This document shows, piece after piece, positions 28,203-35,667 of a stretch of DNA of 42,084 nt (position 1 is its first letter; each line of letters begins with the position of its first letter). The notes under the pieces were generated by a model, which saw only the letters and a list, made by a program, of their open reading frames with translations, had not been told where the DNA came from and ran no database searches. Source of the DNA: Amycolatopsis pithecellobii (GTDB lineage: Bacteria > Actinomycetota > Actinomycetes > Mycobacteriales > Pseudonocardiaceae). The DNA is taken from assembly GCF_009707865.1 (NCBI RefSeq), contig NZ_WMBA01000070.1:1-42084 (forward strand), written 5' to 3'. A program made the position numbers and the translations under genes.

Positions 28203-28218
28203 TCCTTGGATAGCGAAC
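28203..28218 (-). promoter_or_regulatory. Operator-like half site upstream of the permease
   Basis: On the minus strand GTTCGCTAT (28210-28218) repeats exactly the 9-mer in the operators of the dehydrogenase operon (32832-32840) and the ABC transporter (38286-38294). Only one clear half is present and no partner lies 20 bases away, so it may be a weak internal site. It sits just before the permease ribosome site. Confidence 0.4.
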
Positions 28219-28236
28219 GTATCGGGGGGAACGGGA

Positions 28237-29283
28237 TCAAACCGTGGCGAATTCCAGGCGAATCGAGTTCTGGTAGGTCTGCCCTGGATCGAGCCGCGGC
28301 GACGGGAAATGCGCGAAGTTCGGCGAATCGGGGAACGTCTGGGTCTCCAGAGTGAACCCCGCATGGGCCGGGTACGCCTCGAGCGGAGGTTTGGCCGTCA
28401 CACCATGGAGATATCCGCCGGTGTAGAACTGCAGCCCCGGCTGGTCGGTGGACAGGATCAGCCGGCGCCCGCTGGCCGGATCGGTGGCTTCGAACACCTC
28501 GCGCATCCCGGTGCCGTCGAGCACGAAGTTGTGGTCATAGCCGGCTGAGCGGTCGGTCTGCCGCCCTGCGGCCCCGTTGTGGATCTGGTCCAGCCGGGCA
28601 CCGATGGGCGTCGCGGTGCGGAAATCGAACGGCGTCGCCTCGACAGTGCGCACCTCACCGGTGGCGAGCAGTTCGTCGTCCACCGGAGTGTAGAACGAGC
28701 TGCGCATCCGCACGACATGGTCGAGCACGGTGCCGGAGTCGTGGCCGCCGAGGTTGAAATACGCGTGGTTGACGATGTTGGCGATCGTGCTCGCATCGGC
28801 CGTGGCCCGGATTTCGATGAGCAGCGCGGGCGGCGCGAGGGTGTAGGTGACACGGGTATCCAGGTTGCCGGGAAAGCCCTCTTCCCCGTCCGGCGAGATC
28901 CGGCTGAACCGCACCGAATCCATCTGGTGATCGACGTGGGTCTGCCACCGGAAGCGGTCGAAACCGGTGATCCCGCCGTGCAGATGGTTCTGCCCCTCGT
29001 TGATCCCCAGCCGAACTTCGGCACCGTCCAAAGTGAACCGTCCATTGCGGATCCGGTTGGCGTAGCGCCCGGCGGTGGCACCGAAGTAGTTGTCGTCGTG
29101 AGCCATTTCCTTCAAGGTGGGACGCTGCAGGACGACGTCGGCGGTCTCCCCGTTCCTGCCGGGGACGTGCAGTTCGGTCAGGCGCGCGCCCAGGTTGGTC
29201 ACGACGGCCTTCCACGGTCCATTGTGGATGGTGACGAGGTCGACGTCGGTCCCGTCGAAAGACTCGGTGCGGTGCTCGATCAT
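28237..29283 (-). CDS. Aldose 1-epimerase (galactose mutarotase family)
   Basis: A 348-residue enzyme of normal length. Catalytic histidines and acid are in place: His102 in NHLHGG, His173 in NHAYFNLGG and Glu313 in AGFTLETQTFPD, with the galM-type GATAGRYANRIRNG segment. It interconverts alpha and beta anomers of an aldose so that a stereospecific dehydrogenase can act. ATG 29283 overlaps the lactonase stop by 4 bases. Its presence implies that a free aldose, not only an aldonic acid, is the substrate of this locus. Confidence 0.93.
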   Translation of the reverse strand: MIEHRTESFDGTDVDLVTIHNGPWKAVVTNLGARLTELHVPGRNGETADVVLQRPTLKEMAHDDNYFGATAGRYANRIRNGRFTLDGAEVRLGINEGQNHLHGGITGFDRFRWQTHVDHQMDSVRFSRISPDGEEGFPGNLDTRVTYTLAPPALLIEIRATADASTIANIVNHAYFNLGGHDSGTVLDHVVRMRSSFYTPVDDELLATGEVRTVEATPFDFRTATPIGARLDQIHNGAAGRQTDRSAGYDHNFVLDGTGMREVFEATDPASGRRLILSTDQPGLQFYTGGYLHGVTAKPPLEAYPAHAGFTLETQTFPDSPNFAHFPSPRLDPGQTYQNSIRLEFATV

Positions 29284-30164
29284 GACTCTCCTGTTGGGGT
29301 GAAAGGAATGGCGGGCAGACCGATCGCGTCGACGTGCGCGGTGAACAGCGCACCCGAGTGCGGATGTTGTGCTCGCCTGTGTTCGTCGAGATCGTCGATG
29401 GCGGTGGTGATCACCAGGGTGTCCAGCCGGGGTCCGGCGAACGTGGGGCACGAGACGTAGGGGGCATCGACGTGCACGACCGCGTACTGCCGCCCGTCCG
29501 GTCCGAAGCCTCGGACCTGCCCGGTCCCCCACACGGCCAGCCAGACTCCGCCCGCGGCGTCCACGCACAGACCGTCCGGGGAACCGTCCGGGATCTGCGC
29601 GAAGACCTCCCGCCGGCCCCACGTGCCCGGACCGGCGTCGTACGGGCGGCGCCAGACGACCTGCTTTCCCGTGTCGACGGAGTACATGAGCGTGCCGTCC
29701 GGTGAGAAGCCGAGGCCGTTGGACATGCCAAGGTCGTCGTCGACGACGACCGCGTCGCCCGGGGCCCGTACCTGGTACAGCGTCTCGGGACCGTCCGCCC
29801 CCAGGTTCAGCGTGCCCACCAGGAACCGGCCCGCCGGATCGGTCTTGCCGTCGTTGAGCCGTCGCTGCTGTCCTTCCGGTACCAGCCGCGCGACGCGTCC
29901 GACCGTGCCGTCGGCGCTCAGCTCGAGCACCTGCTGATGACCCGCGACCAGCAGTCCGCCGTGCCCCAGCGCGACGGCGCCCACGGTCACGTCGACATGG
30001 CAGCGCTCGACGGGGACGATCCGGCTGCCGTCCAGCGTGCCGCGGTGGACGTCGCCCTGGTGAATGTCCACCCAGAACAGTTCCTGGGTGCGGTGGTCCC
30101 ACAACGGTCCTTCGGCCAGCGAGTAGGTGCTGGTGGTCGCCTGCTCGGCGATGTACTCCTTCAT
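29280..30164 (-). CDS. SMP-30/gluconolactonase family lactonase
   Basis: A 294-residue six-bladed beta-propeller. Metal ligands are visible: Glu18 (LAEGPLWD), Asn149 (MSNGLGFSPDG) and Asp197 (DGSPDGLCVD), plus the substrate-side NDGKTDPAGRF. It should open the aldonolactone produced by the sugar dehydrogenase to the aldonic acid. It overlaps the mutarotase and kinase genes by 4 bases on each side, placing it between oxidation and dehydration steps. Sugar specificity cannot be read from these motifs. Confidence 0.93.
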   Translation of the reverse strand: MKEYIAEQATTSTYSLAEGPLWDHRTQELFWVDIHQGDVHRGTLDGSRIVPVERCHVDVTVGAVALGHGGLLVAGHQQVLELSADGTVGRVARLVPEGQQRRLNDGKTDPAGRFLVGTLNLGADGPETLYQVRAPGDAVVVDDDLGMSNGLGFSPDGTLMYSVDTGKQVVWRRPYDAGPGTWGRREVFAQIPDGSPDGLCVDAAGGVWLAVWGTGQVRGFGPDGRQYAVVHVDAPYVSCPTFAGPRLDTLVITTAIDDLDEHRRAQHPHSGALFTAHVDAIGLPAIPFTPTGES

Positions 30165-31123
30165 CGGAAAGTCACCTCCGGCAGGGCACGGCGTTCGATT
30201 TCGTCGAGGTCCGGCAGTCCCGCCCAGTCGCCCGTGGTGCCGACGGTGCAGGCGGCGCAGGTCGTGCCCCAGGCCAGCCGGGTCGCGAGATCCGCGCCGC
30301 GATGCCGGGCGGCGAGATAACCGGCGACGAAGCTGTCTCCGGCGCCGATGACGTCCGTCGCGACGACCCGGTGCCCCGCCACTTCGTGCGGCTCGCTCCC
30401 GCGAGTGACGGCGATGGCCCCGGCGGCTCCGCGTTTGACGACCACTTCGGACGGTCCGCGGGCCAGCAGGCTCGCCGCGGCCGCACGGGGGTCGGTTTCG
30501 TCGGTGAGCAGATCGAGCTCGTCGTCCCCGGCGAACAGGATGTCCACCTGGCCGAGGAGCTCCGCGGCGACCGACCGGGCCGTCGCGCGTGAAGTCAGCG
30601 TGCTCCGGTAGTTGACGTCGAACGACACCGTCACTCCCCTTTCAGCGGCGATCCGGACCGCTGCCAGGACGGCCTCGTGGCAGCTTTCACTCAGCGCGGG
30701 CGTGATACCGGTGACGTGCAGCATGTCCACGGCCTCGACCGCGGCGAAGGCGGCGCGCACGTCGGCGGCGCCGAGCCGGGAGCCGGCCAGGCCGCGCCGG
30801 TAGTAGCTGACGGAGGTGAAGTCAGGGGTCCGGTGATCACGGAGGAGAAACCCGGTCGGAACATCGGCGACGCGGCGGGCGCACGAGGTGCCGACACTCT
30901 CGGCCCGGAGATCCCGGAGCACCCTGGTGCCGATCTCGTCCGCACCAACGGTCCCGACCCATGCGGACGTCAGCCCCAGGCGGCGCACCCCGATCGCGAC
31001 GGTCGCCTCCGCGCCCGCTGTGGACAGCCGCAGCGTCGTCGCGGTGCGAAGCGGAGTCCCGACGGGGGTGCCGGCGACGCCGAGCACCTCGCCGAGGGTC
31101 AGTAAGGCCACCATGCCGCTCAC
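30161..31123 (-). CDS. PfkB-family sugar kinase, 2-keto-3-deoxy-aldonate kinase type
   Basis: A 320-residue ribokinase-fold kinase. The early STAGAEATVAIGVRRLG motif binds sugar. VIGAGDSFVAGYLAA contains the anion hole and catalytic Asp, and FDVNYRSTL is the segment typical of KDG kinases. The next operon gene is a KDPG-type aldolase with a 4-base overlap, so the likely substrate is a 2-keto-3-deoxy aldonate phosphorylated at C6 (or C5 for a pentose acid). This is the semi-phosphorylative branch of the locus. Confidence 0.9.
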   Translation of the reverse strand: MSGMVALLTLGEVLGVAGTPVGTPLRTATTLRLSTAGAEATVAIGVRRLGLTSAWVGTVGADEIGTRVLRDLRAESVGTSCARRVADVPTGFLLRDHRTPDFTSVSYYRRGLAGSRLGAADVRAAFAAVEAVDMLHVTGITPALSESCHEAVLAAVRIAAERGVTVSFDVNYRSTLTSRATARSVAAELLGQVDILFAGDDELDLLTDETDPRAAAASLLARGPSEVVVKRGAAGAIAVTRGSEPHEVAGHRVVATDVIGAGDSFVAGYLAARHRGADLATRLAWGTTCAACTVGTTGDWAGLPDLDEIERRALPEVTFR

Positions 31124-31758
31124 CCGGCACTTTCGAGCGCGGCGCGGAACCGGGCCACTCGCTCACTCAACCGCTCGTACGCCCCGGTGGCCAGGACGTC
31201 GCCGAGCAGGGCCCCGCCCATGCCCACCGCGATGGCACCCGCCTTCAGGTAGCCGGCCGCGTCGCCGAGTGAGACGCCGCCGGTGGGCAGCAACGGGATC
31301 GACGGGAACGGGCCGGTGACCAGCTGCCGCACCAGGGACGGGCCGCCTGTCACGGCGGGAAACAGCTTGACCGCGGTCGCCCCCGCCCGCCAAGCCTGGA
31401 GGATCTCGGTCGGGGTGCAGGCGCCGACGAGGATCGGCACCTGCGCTTCGACGGCGAACGCGATCACGTCGGGTTCGACGACAGGCGTCACCAGGAACTG
31501 ACCGCCCGCCTTGACGGCTGCCTCCGCCTCGGCGCGGGTGACCACGGTGCCGACGCCCACGAATCCGCTCGCGCCGGCCGCATCGATCACTTCGGGCAGC
31601 GCCGCCAGCACGCCGGGCGTGGTCAGCGGGAACTCCATGATGCGGATCCCGTTGTCCGCCAACGTTTTCGCGGTGCCGGCGCAATACGTCGCCCGGTCGC
31701 CGCGAGCGATCGCGACACACCGCTGGGTCCGCAGATCGGCGAGGCTCAGCGGGCTCAT
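31120..31758 (-). CDS. KDPG / KDPGal aldolase (bifunctional EDA-family)
   Basis: A 212-residue class I aldolase. Schiff-base Lys131 lies in TAVKLFPA and the catalytic Glu42 in RIMEFPLTTPG. The glycine-rich phosphate site LLPTGGVS is present. The sequence after Glu reads FPLTTPG, closer to the PLNSP of galactonate-type DgoA aldolases than to the LRT of KDPG aldolase, which slightly favours a 2-keto-3-deoxy-6-phosphogalactonate-like substrate. The product would be pyruvate plus glyceraldehyde 3-phosphate. ATG 31758 overlaps the dehydrogenase stop. Confidence 0.9.
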   Translation of the reverse strand: MSPLSLADLRTQRCVAIARGDRATYCAGTAKTLADNGIRIMEFPLTTPGVLAALPEVIDAAGASGFVGVGTVVTRAEAEAAVKAGGQFLVTPVVEPDVIAFAVEAQVPILVGACTPTEILQAWRAGATAVKLFPAVTGGPSLVRQLVTGPFPSIPLLPTGGVSLGDAAGYLKAGAIAVGMGGALLGDVLATGAYERLSERVARFRAALESAG

Positions 31759-32789
31759 CGCGGCGCGTCCTCGCCCAGGACGAACATGACCTTGCCCCGC
31801 GGGCTGCCGTCCCCGGCACGCAAGATCTTGATCGCTTCCTCGAACGCATCGAGGCCGAACCGGTGCGTCACCAGCGGCAGCGGATCGATCGTGCCGGAGT
31901 TGAGCAGGCGCACCACCTCGGCCCACGACGCGGCGGTGTAGCTGAAGCTGCCCCGGAGCGTGATGTCGTTGTTGACCAGATCATCGACCGGGATACGCGC
32001 CGTCTGGCCATGCCCGGCGATCCCCAGCACCAGCACCCGGCCACCCCGGCGCACGGCCTGTACCGCGGTCTCGACCGCCGCCGTGCTGCCGGCCGCTTCG
32101 ACGACGAGGTCGTACGCCGCCCGCTCGGGGTCGCCGGTGGTGAAGGCGTCGGCATGGGACGTGTGAGCCAGTTCCGATTGCTCGGCACGGCGGCCGGCGA
32201 TCGTGACATGTGCCGGCGACCAGAGCCTGACCAGCATCGCAGCGAGCAGAGCGACCGTCCCGTCACCGATCACCAGTACGCGGTCTCCTGGCACCGGCCG
32301 GATCTCGCGCAGGCCCCGCAGCACGACCGCCGCCGGCTCGACCAGGGCACCGGCCTCGACCGGGACGTCCGCTGCGAGCCGGTGCACCAGATGCGCGGGA
32401 ACGACGACGCCCGGCCCCAGCGCGCCGTCGGTGGTGAAGCCCAGTTCGTCGTAGTCGGTGCACAGGTTGGTGGCCCCGCGACGGCACTCGCGGCACACCC
32501 CGCAGGCCAGCACACCCTCGACGACGACCGGGGCGCCGGCCAACGAGTCGTCGGCGTTCGCACCGACCGCGGCCACCCGGCCGGACCACTCGTGTCCCAG
32601 CACCAGCGGCAGGGACACATAGGCCGGGTCGAGGTCACCGTCGATGATCTCCAGGTCGGTGCCGCAGAGCCCGACATGCGAAGGCGTGACGAGTAGCTGA
32701 CCGGGGCCCGGTGCGGGAGCGGTGCGCTGCTCGACGACCAGGTCGTGCGGGCCGCGCACGACCAGCGCCGGCCCGTGCGGGGCCGTCAT
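31755..32789 (-). CDS. Zinc-dependent medium-chain dehydrogenase (sugar/polyol dehydrogenase type)
   Basis: A 344-residue MDR enzyme. Cys42 (GLCGTDLEI) with His66-Glu67 (GHEWSG) form the catalytic zinc site, and Cys96, Cys99, Cys102 and Cys110 form the structural zinc lobe. GDGTVALLAAMLV begins the Rossmann fold. It is the first gene of the minus operon, with ATG 32789 only 15 bases from a paired operator. In context it probably oxidises the aldose at C1 to the lactone, or a hydroxyl of the acid. Upstream TTG/GTG frames to 32825 would overlap the operator, so ATG 32789 is preferred. Confidence 0.9.
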   Translation of the reverse strand: MTAPHGPALVVRGPHDLVVEQRTAPAPGPGQLLVTPSHVGLCGTDLEIIDGDLDPAYVSLPLVLGHEWSGRVAAVGANADDSLAGAPVVVEGVLACGVCRECRRGATNLCTDYDELGFTTDGALGPGVVVPAHLVHRLAADVPVEAGALVEPAAVVLRGLREIRPVPGDRVLVIGDGTVALLAAMLVRLWSPAHVTIAGRRAEQSELAHTSHADAFTTGDPERAAYDLVVEAAGSTAAVETAVQAVRRGGRVLVLGIAGHGQTARIPVDDLVNNDITLRGSFSYTAASWAEVVRLLNSGTIDPLPLVTHRFGLDAFEEAIKILRAGDGSPRGKVMFVLGEDAPR

Positions 32790-32804
32790 GCAAGACCCAC
32801 GTTG

Positions 32805-32839
32805 TTCGTGAGTACCGAATACCAATCCTTCATAGCGAA
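32805..32839 (-). promoter_or_regulatory. Paired operators of the dehydrogenase operon (IclR-type site)
   Basis: Read leftward, TTCGCTATGAAGGAT (32839-32825) is followed exactly 20 bases on by TTCGGTACTCACGAA (32819-32805), the latter a perfect TTCG-N7-CGAA palindrome. The order and spacing are identical to the ABC transporter promoter at 38287-38321. It ends 15 bases before ATG 32789, where a bound protein would block transcription. Confidence 0.7.
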
Positions 32840-32946
32840 CACGCTAGCAATGCGCTCCGCTGTCGCGCAACGGTCTTGTCCTCGGTCGTTGATCTGCACA
32901 GGAGGTCAACCGATCGATATCGAACCTGCACCATGCCGTGCTATCG

Positions 32947-32981
32947 TTCGGCCTACGTGACTAGCATTCGGTAGACACGAA
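32947..32981 (+). promoter_or_regulatory. Paired operators of the FAD-oxidoreductase operon (IclR-type site)
   Basis: TTCGGCCTACGTGAC (32947-32961, degenerate right arm) and TTCGGTAGACACGAA (32967-32981, perfect TTCG-N7-CGAA) are again 20 bases apart. The 17-mer ATTCGGTAGACACGAAC at 32966 differs by only two bases from ATTCGGTACTCACGAAC, the reverse complement of 32804-32820. It ends 30 bases before the TTG start at 33012. Confidence 0.7.
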
Positions 32982-33011
32982 CAGAGCGCGTCAGCGCAGG
33001 GAGGAGTCGCC

Positions 33012-34763
33012 TTGACCACTCGACATTACGACGCGATCGTCATCGGGGCCGGTCACAACGGCCTGGTCACCGCCAACTACCTGGCCCGCTTCGGAAAGTC
33101 GGTACTCGTCCTGGAAGCACGCGGCGTCGTGGGCGGTGCGGCGGTGACGGAAGAACTGATCCCGGGCGCGAAGTGGTCCTCCTGCGCGTTCATCGCCGAC
33201 ATGATCCGGCCGGAGATCGTGGCGGATCTGGAACTGCGCAAGTTCGGATTCCACATGTACAGCCCGGCGACGATGGGTTTCGCCATGTTCCGCGACGGCC
33301 GGCATCTGTTCCTGCACAAGCGGGTGGCCGATACGGTGCGCGAAATCAGGAAGCATTCCCGCGCCGACGCCAGGAACTTCGTCGAGTGGGGCGCCCGGCT
33401 TCGCCGCTTCGGCGACTACATGCGGCCGTGGCTGCTGTCCGCTCCCCCGAGCCGCGCGCAGATCCGCGCCGAATTCGAGCGCAACCGCGAACTGGATCTC
33501 TACCGCGACTTCTTCGAATCCTCGACGCGCGACCTGATCGGCGGGTTCTTCGAAAACGACCTGATCAAAGGATTTCTGACGTTCTACGGGATGGTGTCGG
33601 TCTTCGCCGGACCCTCGACACCGGGCACCTCCTACGTGTTCGGCCATCACTCCTCGGGCGATTTCGACGGCGAGTTCGGTGTCTGGGGATTCGTCCGGGG
33701 TGGGATGGGCGGCTTCACCCAGGCACTCGCCGATTCGGCGCGGCACTACGGCGTGACCATCCGCACCTCCGCGCGGGTGGCGCGGGTACTGACCAAGGAC
33801 GGCCGCGTCACCGGCGTCGCACTGGACACCGGCGAGGAGTTCACCACCGGCGTGGTGGCCTCGAACGCCGACCCGGTCCGGTCCGTCCTCGGCCTTCTCG
33901 ACCCGGCCGATCTCGACCCGGGCCTGCGTGCGCGCATCGCGAATATCGACCAGCGCGGTTCGATGGCCCGGATCCACCTGCTGATCGACGAACTCCCGGC
34001 CTACCTTGGCCTTCCGGCCGGGCTCGGCCCGCAGCACCTCGGGCACCAGATGCTCGGCGCCTCGGTGGAGAACTTCGAAAAAGCCTGGCGGGCCGAGCAG
34101 GCGGGCGTACTCGCCGAGGACTACGCGATCGAAGCGGTCATCCAATCCGCGACGGACCCGACGCTCGCGCCGCGCGGGCTGCACACCCTGACCCTCGGCG
34201 TGCAGCAGCTGCCAGGGGAACTGGCCACCGAAGGCGGGTGGGCGGCGGCGAAGGAGTCCTGGGCGGACCTGATCGTGGACCGCCTGTGCGACTACGCGCC
34301 CAACCTCAAGGCGCACATCCTGGACCGGCATGTGATCACGCCGAAGGATCTCGAAGACGAATGGTCGCTCAGCGGCGGGAACATCTTCCACGCGGCGATG
34401 TTCGACGACCAGCTGTTCAGCGGCCGTCCGGTGCCCGAGCTCGCGGAGTACGCCACTCCCATCGAGGGCTACTACCTGTGTGGCGCCGGAACCCATCCGG
34501 GCGGCGGGGTCATGGGCGCCAGCGGGCACAACGCCGCCTACCGCATCCTGCAGGATCAGGCGCTCGCGAAACTCGACCCGCCCGCGCATATCCCCCGGGC
34601 CCGCTTCACCGACCGGGTCGCCATGAACCGGCTCGGCCGCAGGCTCGCTTACGAGGTCGCGCGGCAACCGGTCTTCGACTCGCTACTCGGCCGGATCACC
34701 CGGATCCCGCTGCCCGGACCCACCCCGTTTCCGTCCACTCTCGACAGGAGCGACACCGTATGA
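33012..34763 (+). CDS. FAD-dependent oxidoreductase, phytoene-desaturase/PYROXD2-like
   Basis: A 583-residue flavoprotein starting at TTG 33012 with a strong GGAGGAG ribosome site 5 bases upstream. VIGAGHNGLVTANYLARFGK (Gly12, Gly14, Gly17) is the dinucleotide-binding motif. YLCGAGTHPGGGVMGASGHN near the C-terminus is the second FAD signature of the carotenoid desaturase/amine oxidase group. The family usually desaturates or isomerises hydrophobic chains, so it is unexpected in a sugar-acid operon. It may oxidise an acid or polyol, or a non-sugar part of the natural substrate. It overlaps the aldolase gene (ATGA) and is preceded by paired operators. Confidence 0.88.
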   Translation: MTTRHYDAIVIGAGHNGLVTANYLARFGKSVLVLEARGVVGGAAVTEELIPGAKWSSCAFIADMIRPEIVADLELRKFGFHMYSPATMGFAMFRDGRHLFLHKRVADTVREIRKHSRADARNFVEWGARLRRFGDYMRPWLLSAPPSRAQIRAEFERNRELDLYRDFFESSTRDLIGGFFENDLIKGFLTFYGMVSVFAGPSTPGTSYVFGHHSSGDFDGEFGVWGFVRGGMGGFTQALADSARHYGVTIRTSARVARVLTKDGRVTGVALDTGEEFTTGVVASNADPVRSVLGLLDPADLDPGLRARIANIDQRGSMARIHLLIDELPAYLGLPAGLGPQHLGHQMLGASVENFEKAWRAEQAGVLAEDYAIEAVIQSATDPTLAPRGLHTLTLGVQQLPGELATEGGWAAAKESWADLIVDRLCDYAPNLKAHILDRHVITPKDLEDEWSLSGGNIFHAAMFDDQLFSGRPVPELAEYATPIEGYYLCGAGTHPGGGVMGASGHNAAYRILQDQALAKLDPPAHIPRARFTDRVAMNRLGRRLAYEVARQPVFDSLLGRITRIPLPGPTPFPSTLDRSDTV

Positions 34764-35665
34764 CCATCCCCACCGGCGTGCTGCCCGTCCTGGCCACCCC
34801 GTTCGCCGAAGACGGGTCGATCGACGAGGAGAGCTTGCACCGGCAGATCGACTTCGTCATCGACAACGGCGCGCACGGCGTGGTGCTCGGCATGGTGTCG
34901 GAGGTCCTGCGGCTGTCCGAGGACGAGCGCGCCCAGCTGACGACCCTTACGTGCAAGGCGGTCGCGCGCCGGGTCACCGTCACGACCAGTGTGGGCGCGG
35001 AAAGCACGCATACGGCCGCCGGTTTCGCCCGGCAGGCCGCCGCCGCCGGTGCCGACGCCGTGATGGCGATCCCGCCGATGGGCACGGCCTGCGACGACGA
35101 TCAGCTTTTCGGCTACTTCTCCGCCATCGTCGACGCCGTCGACGTGCCGGTCGTGGTCCAGGACGCGAGCGGTTATCTGGGCCGTCCCCTCAGTATCGAG
35201 CTGCAGGCCCGTCTCTTCGGGGCGTTCGGCGACCGGGTGCTGTTCAAACCCGAGGCCCAGCCGATCGGGCCGCGGCTGTCCAGCCTGCTCGCCGCGACCG
35301 ATGGCGCGGCGAAGGTGTACGAGGGCACCGGCGGTCTGGCGCTTGTGGACAGTCACCGGCGCGGGATCACCGGCACCATGCCGGGTCCGGACATCGTCTG
35401 GGCGCTGTCCCGGCTGTGGCACGCGCTGGAGACCGGCGACCAGTCCACTGTGGACACTCTTCAGGGGCCCATGAGCGCGCTGGTCTCCTTGCAGAACAGC
35501 CTCGACTCCTTCGTCGCCGTGCAGAAGCATCTGCTGGTGCGCCAGGGTGTCATCCGGCAGGCGATCGCGCGCGGCCCGGTCGGCTACCTGCTCGACGAAC
35601 AGACGGCCCGGGAGGTCGACCGGCTCTATGACGTGCTCGCGACCGCCGCTGGCTACCGTGGCTGA
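34760..35665 (+). CDS. DapA-family (dihydrodipicolinate synthase-like) aldolase/lyase
   Basis: A 301-residue class I aldolase of the DHDPS/N-acetylneuraminate lyase family. The Schiff-base lysine is Lys163 (VLFKPEAQP). The DHDPS TTGE motif is replaced by MVSE (GMVSEVLRLSEDE), and the YNxP tyrosine region reads VVQDASGY, so it is not a true lysine-pathway DapA. Such divergent members cleave or dehydrate 2-keto-3-deoxy aldonates. Beside a sugar-acid dehydratase, it would give a kinase-independent branch to pyruvate plus an aldehyde. It lies 2 bases before the IlvD/Edd gene. Confidence 0.87.
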   Translation: MTIPTGVLPVLATPFAEDGSIDEESLHRQIDFVIDNGAHGVVLGMVSEVLRLSEDERAQLTTLTCKAVARRVTVTTSVGAESTHTAAGFARQAAAAGADAVMAIPPMGTACDDDQLFGYFSAIVDAVDVPVVVQDASGYLGRPLSIELQARLFGAFGDRVLFKPEAQPIGPRLSSLLAATDGAAKVYEGTGGLALVDSHRRGITGTMPGPDIVWALSRLWHALETGDQSTVDTLQGPMSALVSLQNSLDSFVAVQKHLLVRQGVIRQAIARGPVGYLLDEQTAREVDRLYDVLATAAGYRG

Positions 35666-35667
35666 CC

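Noticed and set aside
34760..35665. True dihydrodipicolinate synthase (lysine pathway)
   Set aside because: The TTGE and YNxP motifs needed for DHDPS are changed and the gene sits in a sugar-acid operon.
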